DNA of 64,000 nt from Riptortus pedestris (taxonomy: Eukaryota > Arthropoda > Insecta > Hemiptera > Alydidae), in NCBI GenBank assembly GCA_019009955.1, contig CM032233.1, forward strand, positions 92,802,501-92,866,500. The letters are read 5' to 3'. Below the pieces are notes generated by a model. The model worked only from the letters and a program-made list of their open reading frames with translations. It searched no databases and was not told the origin of the DNA. Below, piece by piece: positions 35,783 through 45,449 of this stretch (position 1 is its first letter; every line of letters starts with the position of its first letter). Made by a program: the position numbers and the translations under genes.

Positions 35783-35906
35783 TTTTGAACGGACCTCATT
35801 TTCGTCATCTACTAGGTAGGATCGATGGACATTTGAAGAAAAATCTCGAAACTTCCATCATGAGTACAACCTCAATAGCTGATTTCCCTTAGGGGAAATC
35901 TGCTAA
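35250..35906 (+). mobile_element. H1 copy, complete, with known empty site (657 bp)
   Basis: Starts AAGTCCGTCACGCAGGGGCT, carries the AAGCAGATTTCCCACGTG subterminal repeat, modules, GCCGCTAGAGCGTTAAC, a (TA)n tract at 35730-35779, the block GGATCGATGGACATTTGAAG and the hairpin GATTTCCCTTAGGGGAAATC followed by TGCTAA. It interrupts a TIR of the DD41D element. The other TIR arm shows the unoccupied sequence (GATAAATAAAATTAGCC), so no bases were duplicated. Confidence 0.95.
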
Positions 35907-36305
35907 TAAAATTAGCCTGAACTCTTTCCAGCAGGTCTGCATTGATTTGAGTGATTTTTTGACGGATCGCTTCCTCTAATTCTTCTAAAGTACGAGGCTT
36001 GCTTTCGTAGACACGTGACTTAAGAAATCCCCTTGGAAAAAAATCGCATGTGGACAGTTCAGGTGAGCGTGGAGGCCATAAAACGTCGCCATGTCTTGAA
36101 ATGAGATGGTTAGGAAACAGATTGCGGAGAACCGCCACGGACGCTCTGGCGGTGTGTGTCGTAGCCCCATCTTGTTGAAACTATAAATGTTTATGATCTA
36201 TACCTCTTCTTCGTAACTGCGGAATGAAAAAGGTGTTCACCATATTAATGTAACGCTGAGAAGTTACTGTAACTGTAGCACCATTTTCTTCAAAGAAATA
36301 GGGGC
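35907..36305 (-). pseudogene. Mariner-type DD41D transposase, catalytic-domain fragment
   Basis: The minus strand reads YFFEENGATVTVTSQRYINM, VNTFFIPQLRRRGIDHKHL, stop, FQQDGATTHTARASVAVL, WPPRSPELSTCDFF, then LEELEEAIRQK. The second and third catalytic aspartates are the D of QQDGAT and of TCDFF, 41 residues apart by my count, which fits the DD41D (rosa/visitor) group. One in-frame stop sits where the family has tryptophan. The start is deleted and the C-terminus is cut by the H1 copy. Confidence 0.85.
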
Positions 36306-36512
36306 CAGTTCAGGCTAATTTTATTTATCGGCTTCAACAATGCATCAATGAAAACGGCCAACACATCCCAGAGGTAATTTTCCGTTCATGAAGAAATTTA
36401 TTAAAACTAAAATGCTATGTACGATATTATATTAATAAAATTTAACTTAGATATGAAACAGAGATTTCATTATGATTTCAAAATCACTTGGTCCCCGTGG
36501 CTCACTCTTTAT

Positions 36513-36863
36513 TTATTAAACTGTGAACATTCTTTATTCAATATTTACGGTGAACCATATTACCTTCAAAAAAAATTCAAAAAGCCTTAGCCACTCTGAT
36601 AACTCGTTAAAACTGGATAATTTAAAAATGGTCAAGGGTGTTTTACTTAATGATCCAGAGGATATTCACTTTCAAAGTTTCTATACTACTTAGTACCACT
36701 GGACAATTTTTATGTACTGTGGCGTCTTCAGTCATTCCCTTGCTATTCATTTATTTCTTTGTAAATTGTTAACATATAGTTTAAGCAAGGGGTGGAGGGA
36801 ATATAATCTAGAATAGTTAAAATAAGTAAATGAATTAAGGAGAATATAAAAACAAAATGATAA

Positions 36864-36904
<41 letters not shown>
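36513..36904. other. Unclassified DNA ending in (TA)n
   Basis: Nothing recognised; (TA)n at 36868-36901 immediately precedes the next H1 copy. Confidence 0.4.
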
Positions 36905-37239
36905 GAATAAAAAAGTCGCATTTGCATTTACCTCGTAACGTAAAAGTTCAATGAGGTCAATATTTGGTACTTAGGCTTCAAATTATGTGCTTCTTAATAT
37001 AACAGCTTATTGTTAATATCACATGAGAAGGGGTAGAAATTTACTGAAGCCCGAAAATGCAAATATTTTGGTTAACAATCAAGATAATAAAAAAAAACGT
37101 ACATTTCTACATATATAGAAAATAAAATTGGATTAAACACTTATGGTATCCAACTCATAATAAATACCATAAAACGTTTGAATATCGAGTTTGGTAACGA
37201 TCAAACATAAACTGCGATCGCTAAGCGTTAACAGACAAG

Positions 37240-37304
<65 letters not shown>

Positions 37305-37581
37305 AAAGGTTGCAAGTTCGAGTAGTGGCAGGCTACATACTTCTCAGTACGGCTGGTCCCCACGGGATGTTAGACCATAACCCCCTCATGTAGAAGAGGC
37401 CTACAGGTTTAAACACACATGTAAAAAGGGCGTAGAAATATATATATATATATACAGTTTTGAGCGGACCTAATTTTCGTCATCCTCTGGATAGGATCGA
37501 TGGACATTTGAGGAAATGATTCGAAAATCGCGTCTTGAGTACGACCTCTGTAGCTGATTTCACTTAAGGGAAATCTGCTGA
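36905..37581 (+). mobile_element. H1 copy with SINE fragment in its (TA)n tract
   Basis: A shortened 5' end (AAAAAAGTCGCATTTGCATT), modules, GCGATCGCTAAGCGTTAACA, (TA)n at 37239-37301, an insert at 37302-37437, a short (TA)n again, then CAGTTTTGAGCGGACCTAAT and the hairpin end CACTTAAGGGAAATCTGCTG. Confidence 0.85.
37302..37437 (+). mobile_element. Probable SINE fragment, different from S1
   Basis: AAAGGTTGCAAGTTCGAGTA resembles a tRNA T-arm/B box, followed by CAGTACGGCTGGTCCCCACG, GGATGTTAGACCATAACC and TGTAGAAGAGGCC. This order resembles 3' bodies of tRNA-derived insect SINEs. The head (A box) is missing. TA on both sides hides any target duplication. Confidence 0.5.
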
Positions 37582-38807
37582 ATATATTCGTGTGTAAAAT
37601 AAAAAAAAAACTACTTGTCAAAAGAATTGTTTTATACACAAGACGAATCCTATCAAAAATGTTCAATAATCAATAAAACAACGAAATATCTGGCATAAAA
37701 TAGTAATTTATGGAGAGATACATTGCCTCTTCAAGGAGGAGACAAGTTTCTCATAATTGTTAACGCATGTCATTCTTTATTAAATCCAAGACTAATAACA
37801 AAGCATGTTAATAAATTAAAAACACATGTTATATAATTTGAATGGGATTGAGAATGTTAAAGGAATTCATTTAATACTAATAATTATTAACTTGTATGTA
37901 ATAAAAATAAATTAGCATATCATCGCACGCCAAAATCATAACAAACTCAAAAGACCACAACTTTAAGTTGAATTTGTACTAATGTATTGAAAAAATGTAC
38001 TTCACGATCTGTAATATTTATTATTTGCAAATGAAGGTTTTAATTATTTATATATAATAAAATGTATTCACTTTTTATAATATATCTATTTTATGAGTAT
38101 AAATGTTAATTAAGAATATGTACAGAAATTAATTTACATAATATTAATAGATTTTTAAAGAAAACAAAAATATTTGACATAACCTATTATGTAATGTTAA
38201 CGTTTAATGGGAATAAATACATTTCAGTTCGTATTACTTCAAAATTATGATATAATGAAAGTATTTAATGTGGTACTTATATAAGACATTTTTTTAAAAA
38301 AAATAGAGGAGGTAAGCCCCCAATTTTATTTTCGTTCGGATTTTCTCTAGATTTATTTGAACCACCAAAATGGGCTAAATGCAAAATAGGAGGCTAGAGG
38401 CTGTGAGAGGATTTGGATGTGGTTGAGCCCGGAATGCCAACCGAGCTGGTGACGCCTTCTTCTTTGGATAACAGATGTTCGGCCTGTCATCGCCAATTTC
38501 CTCCCCAACATTGGGGCCAAGAGGGTTAGCCTTTTCTCCATCCGACCAGATCCCTTCAGGATTGGACCAGCCCTAGCTTCAAATTTATTTTATAACTGAC
38601 GTATTGGGCTCTTCTACCCATTTGACAAAATATTAATAAATATCTATTGTCTCGAATTTTTGCTTCCTTTTATGAATCAATGGATGAATTCTTATTACGA
38701 AAACGGTTTTCTTATTTCAACGGAATGTGCCATTTTGACACACGAAGAAACCATTTCGACTCGTTTCAACATGGGGTCTGTACGAATGTACTTATCTCGC
38801 ATAATTC
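37582..38807. other. Unclassified AT-rich DNA with GC-richer island
   Basis: 37600-38280 is very AT-rich with nothing recognised. 38370-38580 is GC-richer; a 62-codon frame on its minus strand shows no known domain. Confidence 0.35.
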
Positions 38808-39736
38808 AAAAAGTCCGTCACACGGGGGATGCGTAAATAAAACAGAGACTTGCATTAGTGGGGTTTTACTGAAGACTGAAAACAAGAGAGTGCTAATAGC
38901 TCGCTAATTGTTTGAGTTAATAAAAATGCATAGAACAATAATTATAGATCAATAGTATAACAATATTGGTTCTGTGACCTAATTCGAATCCCACTCATAA
39001 TAACGGAGATAATTTTAATTTTAGAATCTATCAGTTAAATATCGAGTAGGGTGTAGAACAAATGAACATTTTCCAGTTAAGAACGTTGAATCTTGAAAGG
39101 TGCCTCAGGCAGTAAAAGGTGTATTAAAACAATATCTGGCATTTAAGCTTCCTATAAAGAGCTTATTGTTAATTTAAAACTATTAGGAGTTGGGGTTTGC
39201 AAACTAAAAAAAGCAAATATCTAGGTTAATAATGAAGATAGTAAAAAAAAAAGCATATTGTAACATTTATAGAACATTTAATTTCTAATAAGATTTATAC
39301 TATACACTATAATAAGGAGATGTTTCGAATATCGCCTCTCTAACCCCCCCCCCAGCTGAATACATATATTTCACCAGAATGAAAAACAATTAATATATCA
39401 GAAATATATTAAAATATAACATATTAAATATATTGAACTAAAGGACGATCAACAGAACGTATTTGCATATATCTCGTATAATAAAGGTCTTTTGATAACA
39501 ATGTTTGGTATTTAAGCTTCATATAGGGTGGCTTATTATATAACAGAGTATTGTTTATTTGACGTGAGTAGGAGTGGGTTTTTCTCAAGGCAGAAAACTA
39601 AAAAATTCAAATATCTCGGTTAATACTCAAGATAGAGAATAAATGTATATATAATTTTGAACGGATCTCATTTCCTACGAAGGATCGATGGCCATTTGAA
39701 TGGAAAACCACCTCATGAGGGGGGGAAATCTGCTAA
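38808..39736 (+). mobile_element. H1 composite, worn
   Basis: 5' end AAAAGTCCGTCACACGGGGG, then two rounds of modules (TTGGTTCTGTGACC near 38965, ATTTGCATATATCTCGTATA near 39470), a C-run at 39342, no proper (TA)n, then TTTTGAACGGATCTCATTTC, GGATCGATGGCCATTTGAAT and the 3' end GGGGAAATCTGCTAA. Confidence 0.78.
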
Positions 39737-39739
39737 AAG

Positions 39740-39957
39740 TTTGAACAAAACTAATTTTCGTCATATCCTAGGCAAGATTGGTGGACAGAAATCTGCTAAA
39801 ATGACTAGATGAACTTCAATTCAAATTATTATATATGAAAGAAATACAGAATATCTCCGTTCGAATAAATCGGAACAAATTTCCATTTGAAGAAATGTTT
39901 CGAAAATCGCGTCAAGCCGAACTCAATAGCTGTTTTTCCATGAGGGAATTCGCTTAA
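39740..39957 (+). mobile_element. Two further H1 3' ends in tandem
   Basis: After the CTGCTAA at 39736 a second 3' end (TTTGAACAAAACTAATTTTC ... GACAGAAATCTGCTAA) stops at 39799, and a third (CCATTTGAAGAAATGTTTCG, CGCGTCAAGCCGAACTCAAT, hairpin worn to TTTTTCCATGAGGGAATTCG, CTTAA) stops at 39957. Confidence 0.75.
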
Positions 39958-40273
39958 AACATCATCCAAGATATGACATTCTTTGAGTGCATTAGTTTTT
40001 AGTTGACGGCTCCTCTTCTACTATAAATGTTTTGAAGAAGAGTACAAATGGTGAAAGAAACTATTAGCAGAAAAAAGAATAAATCTATGAGAATTTGTAT
40101 GGCCGATGCCCAATCATCCGTTACTTCGTTCAATTACCAACGGCTAACCAACAACAGGTAGATAAAAATATAGATATTTTTTGTTTTATATAAAAATACT
40201 CCTAAGTAATTATTAATTTCTGATTAATTAATTTTAATTCAGAGATATCAAATTTCATACATTCAGAGATTTC
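39958..40273. other. Unclassified DNA
   Basis: Nothing recognised. Confidence 0.4.
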
Positions 40274-40364
40274 AGCAAATTTCCCTTATGGGAACTAAGC
40301 TATTGAGGTATTCATGACGCGATTTTCGAAAAACAATTTCAAATGTCCTTCGATCCTACCTAGT

Positions 40365-40415
<51 letters not shown>

Positions 40416-40550
40416 TGGAACGGACCTCATTTTCGTCATCAACTAGGTAGGATCGAAGGACATTTGAAATTGTTTTTCGAAATACGCGTCATGAATACCT
40501 CTATAGCTTTGTTCCCATAAGGGAAATTTGCCAAAATGAGGTCCGTTCCA

Positions 40551-40595
<45 letters not shown>

Positions 40596-41106
40596 CTATC
40601 TATATATTTATCTGTTACCGCTCTAGTGGTCGCAATTTTTGTCATATCGTTACCAAAATCGATATATAAGCGTTTTATGTAAAAAGGAAGATCAAGATCG
40701 TTAATAGCTGAAACCACCGTCCAGTGGGAGTGGGGGGGGGGAGTAGAGGGGAAGAATTTCAAAAATTCTTAATATCTCCGTTAGTATGCGTAGGATCGAA
40801 AAATAGTATAGAACCAATCTTATTGCTCTTATCTTGTCAAATGTAATGTTCTATAAATAATGTTATGTGCATTATTCCATTATATTGATTATTAACCAAG
40901 GGACTTGCATTTTATAGTTTTCGGCCTTCAGTACCCACCCCCCTTCCCTAATGATTTCATATTAACAATAAGCTGTTATATGATGAAGCACATTAATTGA
41001 ATCATAAATACCAAATTCTTGTTCTTATTGAACTTTTACTTTCTGAGATAAATTCAAATTCGTGGGAAATCTGCTTAGTTTATACAGCCCCTGCTTGACG
41101 GATTTT
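40274..41106 (-). mobile_element. H1 copy with palindromic 3' end
   Basis: 40274-40366 is a normal hairpin-proximal block; after (TA)n (40367-40410) the same block returns in inverse orientation to 40533 (CGGACCTCATTTTCGTCATC ... AAGGGAAATTTGCC). GAGGTCCGTTCC, a second (TA)n (40556-40591) and the rest of a minus copy then follow to the 5' end GCCCCTGCTTGACGGA. So one copy has an extra inverted 3' end. Confidence 0.85.
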
Positions 41107-41734
41107 AATCATTTTAAGCTGACCGAGATATTTAATGTTTATTTATACATTGGGGCAAAAAAGGGAATAACAGTTATTTTGAAATGTATTGCTCTTGTTA
41201 AATATTACTTGATTTTGTTAAATTTTTAAGCCATATTTCTTAACTTCGAAAAGCTAATTAGTGAAGAGACTGTAGGGGAGAAAGACTTGTGAAAACTTGT
41301 TCGGATGCGGGGTCGCTGGGCTGGTAAGCGAAATTGCTAACGATTCCCATCGTACTGCTGAGAGAGAGATCTCATTTTCCCTTAATAGCTGTGAGATTTC
41401 AAGATGCCACCACCGACCCTCCAATTACACACAAGCTAGCCGGGCGCTCTTACTAGATTTCATCTCAGACCCTCCTAGGAAATTTGAAGAGGAAGAACTG
41501 GGTTATGTTAGCTCCGAAGGTGAGGTGAGCTGTAATCCCCGGACTTAAGTTTCTAGCTGAACTATAATACGTTAATTGTATAGAACATGGGTCAGAGCAC
41601 ATTGAATGCTGAGTATGTATAAAGACGGAAAACTTTGCTACTCCCAGTGACCGGCACCAAATATAAGCATACATTTCCTCATGTTAGAATATTTATTCAA
41701 CTATGACGGTTGTTCTTTGATTTTCAAAAATTTT
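41107..41734. other. Unclassified DNA with GC-richer island
   Basis: 41280-41560 is GC-richer and single-copy here, with a purine-rich GAGAGAGATCTC part; an 83-codon plus-strand frame has no domain I recognise. Confidence 0.35.
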
Positions 41735-41819
41735 CATCAAATGTCCATCGAGGCCGAAAATGAGGTCCGTCCAAAATTATATACTTTCTTGTCTGTTGCC
41801 ACTCTGACGGTCGTAATTT
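41735..41819 (-). mobile_element. H1 fragment
   Basis: TTCATCAAATGTCCATCGAG, AATGAGGTCCGTCCAAAATT, almost no TA, then GCCACTCTGACGGTCG; it abuts the reverse transcriptase pseudogene. Confidence 0.75.
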
Positions 41820-42490
41820 TAAGAGGTGAACCATCGAAGAGCTTTAATGTACGAAGTAATGTGCTCATCTCTCTTAGCATCGAATATATACCTTACCGCT
41901 GAATTATTTGCTCTCTGAATTATAATGTCTTCTGTAGATGCGATGTCTGTATTAACCGAATCGCAGTACCTCATTAATGGCAAAATTGGGCTGGATACAA
42001 TTTTTAACTTAATTTCAAAGGGGAAAAAGTTTTTATATTTTATGAGAGGATGTAAGAATTTTCTTATTTTATTGACTACCGAAGCTGCTTGATAATGCCA
42101 TGATAGATTACTATTAAATGTTACCCTAAGGATACACATTTTTCACTACTTGCAATAATTTGGTCATTTATTTTTATTGACAGTCCAAGCTGTTTAAATT
42201 TTGTTAATATTTTTAGGGTGTCAAGTATTAGCCAGTTGATTTTTTTTGTTAGTGTTCAGAGTTAACGCTTTACTAGCACACCAATCAGTGACCATCTTTA
42301 AATCCTTGTCTGTTCTTTGTAAATATTCTTCTGCGTTTTCCAGAGCACCCGAAAGCCAATATGCCAGCGTCATATTATCAGCGTATAAACGAATGTTTCA
42401 ATGAAGAACACAGGATTTGTGGTCATTAATGTATATTGAGAACAGAAGTGGCCTTAATACAGATGCTTATGGGACTCCTGATTTATTTAT
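41820..42490 (-). pseudogene. Non-LTR reverse transcriptase fragment (CR1/Jockey-like)
   Basis: Minus strand, in order: GVP-stop-ASVLRPLLFSIYIND (family GVPQGSVLGPLLFSIYIND), LYADNMTLAYW (catalytic YADD with the second D changed to N), DLKMVTDWCASKALTLN, then after a frame change LGLSIKINDQI, LRVTFNSNLSWHYQAA, ILPLMRYCDSV and RDEHITSYIKALRW. These are the palm and thumb of a non-LTR reverse transcriptase. At least one stop and one or two frameshifts make it a pseudogene. The endonuclease and the C-terminal end are missing. Confidence 0.87.
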
Positions 42491-42541
42491 GGCCTAGTTA
42501 GAAGAAATGTTTTTTTTAATAGAGAGGGAGTGGGGGAGAGA

Positions 42542-42585
<44 letters not shown>

Positions 42586-43242
42586 TGAGGGGGTGAGCGT
42601 AAAGGGAGGGAATGAAGGAATAAAACAGGAGAGAGCTTAGAGGAAGGAGGGTGAGGGCTTTAACTACCGGCTGATTTACGGCAGAACTGGGACGGATAAA
42701 TGTAATGATAAATAAGGGTAATTACATTACATCATTGGGAATGAGGAGAGGCCAATTGTAAAGCGTTTATTGGCGACAGATGTTGGAGAATAGTACCCGA
42801 GGGCCCTTCTCTCCACCTCCTTTTATCTTCATTTCCTCTCCACCCCTCCCCACCTTCCAAACACCAGTATCCCCTACTCAATGTCAGATATACAATCATT
42901 CATACCGGCTAAATTTCTGGTGTTGATCGAAAATATATTTATATTTTAGAGAAGGGCTCTTAAACAAATAATACAATACCATCATCGAAAAATATATTTC
43001 ATTCATTTATGTATAAGATTTATTTAGACACCACTTAATGTTATATTAGAGAAAATTAAATGTTCTTTTCTATCATATTTATGTTTCACTGATATCATCA
43101 TGGTCTAAAACTATGTCATGTAGTTGCATACTATTCCGTACTTTCAGAAGAAAGTAATAAGCTTTTACTTAATAAGGGTGAATCAATCACGTAGAAACAA
43201 TAACTACATAGATGAAATTTTAACTATATTGAGGTCAGGAAA
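42491..43242. other. (GA)n tract and unclassified island
   Basis: A (GA)n tract lies at 42544-42583. 42600-42870 is a GC-richer, purine-rich single-copy stretch with AATTACATTACATCATTGGG and GGCCAATTGTAAAGCG words. It has no frame of interest and might be conserved noncoding DNA; I cannot test that here. Confidence 0.35.
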
Positions 43243-43310
43243 ACGTACGTCACGCAGGGGCTGCGTTAACTAAACAGATTTCCCACGTGCGTCACTTATT
43301 TGCGTTAAAA
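43243..43310 (+). mobile_element. H1 5' end, probably continued at 44560
   Basis: ACGTACGTCACGCAGGGGCT and AAACAGATTTCCCACGTGCG. The matching interior in the same orientation resumes near 44560, so the copy seems split by a second H1 piece plus a piggyBac-like element. Confidence 0.8.
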
Positions 43311-43344
43311 ATAATCTAAATTTTAATTGTCATTTATTTTATTT

Positions 43345-43347
43345 TTG

Positions 43348-43379
<32 letters not shown>

Positions 43380-43470
43380 CCGTTACCACTCTAGCGGTCG
43401 TAGTTTTGGTTTTATAGTTACCAAACTCGATATTTAATCGTTTTATGTAACAGAAAAGATCAGGTTCATA
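43345..43470 (-). mobile_element. H1 fragment (microsatellite and palindrome)
   Basis: (TA)n at 43350-43375, ACCACTCTAGCGGTCG, CCAAACTCGATATTTAATCG; cut off at 43470 where the piggyBac-like end begins. Confidence 0.8.
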
Positions 43471-43472
43471 AA

Positions 43473-44540
43473 CCCTTAACTGGCCAAGGTGTCTTTAAAG
43501 ACACCGTTCATATTTAACACTCCCAGAGAGCAACTGCTTTTATTCTTACCCCTTTTGAGCCACAGTCCACATCCGTGTAACCTCCCAAGCATGAGCATAT
43601 GCGACAAAAGTTGATTTATTGTTATTGGAGCTAATTACTAACAATATACTGAAGAAAATCATCATTGTTTACCACTCTACTTCACACTAGTTGCCAGCGA
43701 AGTTTCTAATTCATTAAAATATACGATATTCGATTTAAATATGAACCAAAATGGGTGAATTAGTTGTAAAGGATTGTATTTAAGTTCCTATGTGTTTCAT
43801 TTTCCATTCTGGAGAGAAATAGAGTTTTAGCATGTATTTTAATGATGGTGTACTTAAGTTCACCCTGGCCAAATACCAACAAATTTGCCCAAGGGGCATG
43901 ATTTTATGTTATTTCTTACAATTACAATTTTAATTAACAGATACATATAAAATTCGAGGAGAAAAGATTTTTCTATATGCTACCAAAATTTAGTATCGCT
44001 TCTGATGAAGAAGAAAGCGACAATGAAGGATAAACTGCACACGGATGCCCCAAAATGGATGAAGGAAATTTTCAAATTGAAATGAATGAAGTATTGGAAC
44101 ATTTCAATATTGAGTGTGAAAGAGGGAAGAGGATATTATGAAGAATACGTAGATAACAAAATGTGTATCAGCATGATTAAATGGTATGACAACAATGTGT
44201 TGTCCTTAGTGACATGTTCGTTGCACTTTATAGAACAGGTTACCGCTCCCACAAGTATTACATGAACATTTTCAGCTAATAATTGGATTTGGTGGTAAAT
44301 AACGCATTACTATTGTACAAAAGGAACTCCCTAAAAAAAATTGACTTTAAAACAATTTCGAATACACATTGCAGAGGTTATTCTGCTGGACCGGCGAGCT
44401 AAAAGGGCTAGTGGAGCCAGGACCACCAATTGCAGCCAAGAACTGCTGCAGCTCTCATAGCCGATGCAGCAAGACTTGATGGGATGCACCATTGACAAGT
44501 ATTCACTACAAAAGGAAAGTGTAGACTGTATCACCAAAAT
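43473..44540 (+). mobile_element. piggyBac-like element remnant
   Basis: The left end reads CCCTTAACTGGCCAAGG followed by an 18-bp perfect palindrome GGTGTCTTTAAAGACACC (43488-43505). Transposase-like pieces in plus orientation follow (43990-44540). No matching right end is visible, so the element is truncated. CCC next to a TTAA-like site suits the piggyBac superfamily. Confidence 0.65.
43985..44530 (+). pseudogene. piggyBac-like transposase remnants
   Basis: An acidic start (FSIASDEEESDNEG, stop) is followed by RGYYEEYVDNKMCISMIKWY and DNNVLSLVT. The latter matches the R.....VDNKN.I...KWYDN..V.L.S segment of piggyBac transposases. Near the end ADAARLDGMHH-stop-QVFTTKGKCRL matches the C-terminal R.DG..H.P....KGRCR.C motif with its usual spacing. 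Stops, frameshifts and a large deletion of the catalytic middle make it non-functional. Confidence 0.75.
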
Positions 44541-44559
44541 CAAAGTTTATCTTAAAACG

Positions 44560-44951
44560 TGAATGTTCTATGATAACAATATTTGGTATTTAGGCTAATA
44601 ATGTGCTTCATAATAAAGCAGTTTATTGTTAGTATCACATGAGTAGGTGTGGGGGTTTACTGAGAGCCAAACTAAAAAATCCAAATATCTGTGTTAATAA
44701 TCCAGATAGTGAAAAAAACGTGCATAACAACATTTATAGAACATTAATTTGCAATAAGGTTTGCAATTTTTCGAACCGACGCATAATAACGGAGAAATTA
44801 AGAATTTTCAACATTCCCTCTCCCAATGGTCGGATTTCAGTCATTAACGAGGGCCTTTAATTTTACATTAAACGTTTAAATATCGAGTTTGGTAAGTATC
44901 AGATAAAAATTACGACCAGAGCGTTAACAGACAAACATATAGACATGTACC

Positions 44952-45001
<50 letters not shown>

Positions 45002-45128
45002 CAATTTTCAACGGTTCATATTTTCGTCATCACCTGGATAGGATCGATGGTCATTTGAGTACATTTTTCGAAAATCGTGTGATGAGTATGACCTCAATAG
45101 CTCATTTCCCTCAAGGGAAATCTGCTTA
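44560..45128 (+). mobile_element. H1 copy, 3' part, good hairpin end
   Basis: Modules from ACAATATTTGGTATTTAGGC, then GACCAGAGCGTTAACAGACA, (TA)n at 44956-44997, the GGATCGATGGTCATTTGAG block and the hairpin CATTTCCCTCAAGGGAAATC, TGCTTA. Confidence 0.9.
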
Positions 45129-45204
45129 TAAAAGTCTCGGCCTGAACTTCAGAGGCCTTTGAGATTTGAAACAAATCTTAAAATAAAGATTAAAAATATT
45201 TAAT

Positions 45205-45436
45205 TATCATAACTATTTATTAACGTCCACGTTTTGCTATTATGGCTAATTGGGACCGGTTCATCTAGAGGTTACCACCCTTTCTATCCAGGGTGGGACT
45301 AGGATTTTATTTAGTGAGTTGGTTATTAAACACATTTCTATTGGCCCAAGCGGGAATTGAACTCGCCACTCTTGGTTTATCATGTGAGATTAAAGCCAAC
45401 GCTTTATCTCTCATGGCTAACTTGAGGCCCTATTCA
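45205..45436 (-). mobile_element. tRNA-derived SINE (S1)
   Basis: Same head and body as 10333-10548, B box mutated (GGGAATTGAACTCGCC on the plus strand). AAAATATTTAAT at 45193-45204 and AAAATATTAAAT at 45437-45448 are a probable target duplication with one mismatch. Confidence 0.82.
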
Positions 45437-45449
45437 AAATATTAAATAA

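Larger units (their letters stand above)
35058..36508 (-). mobile_element. DD41D mariner-type element with ~190-bp TIRs and nested H1
   Basis: The ends GGGTGAGTCACGGGAACCAA (35058) and the inverse of 36489-36508 start inverted repeats of about 190 bp with ~93% identity by eye. The left repeat is split by an H1 copy at 35250-35906; the right repeat is not. Flanking TA is likely but ambiguous. Without H1 the element is about 790 bp, a deletion derivative carrying only the last part of its transposase. Confidence 0.88.

Noticed and set aside
37302..37437. tRNA gene
   Set aside because: Only a T-arm-like word is present; no A box or acceptor stem. Treated as a SINE fragment.
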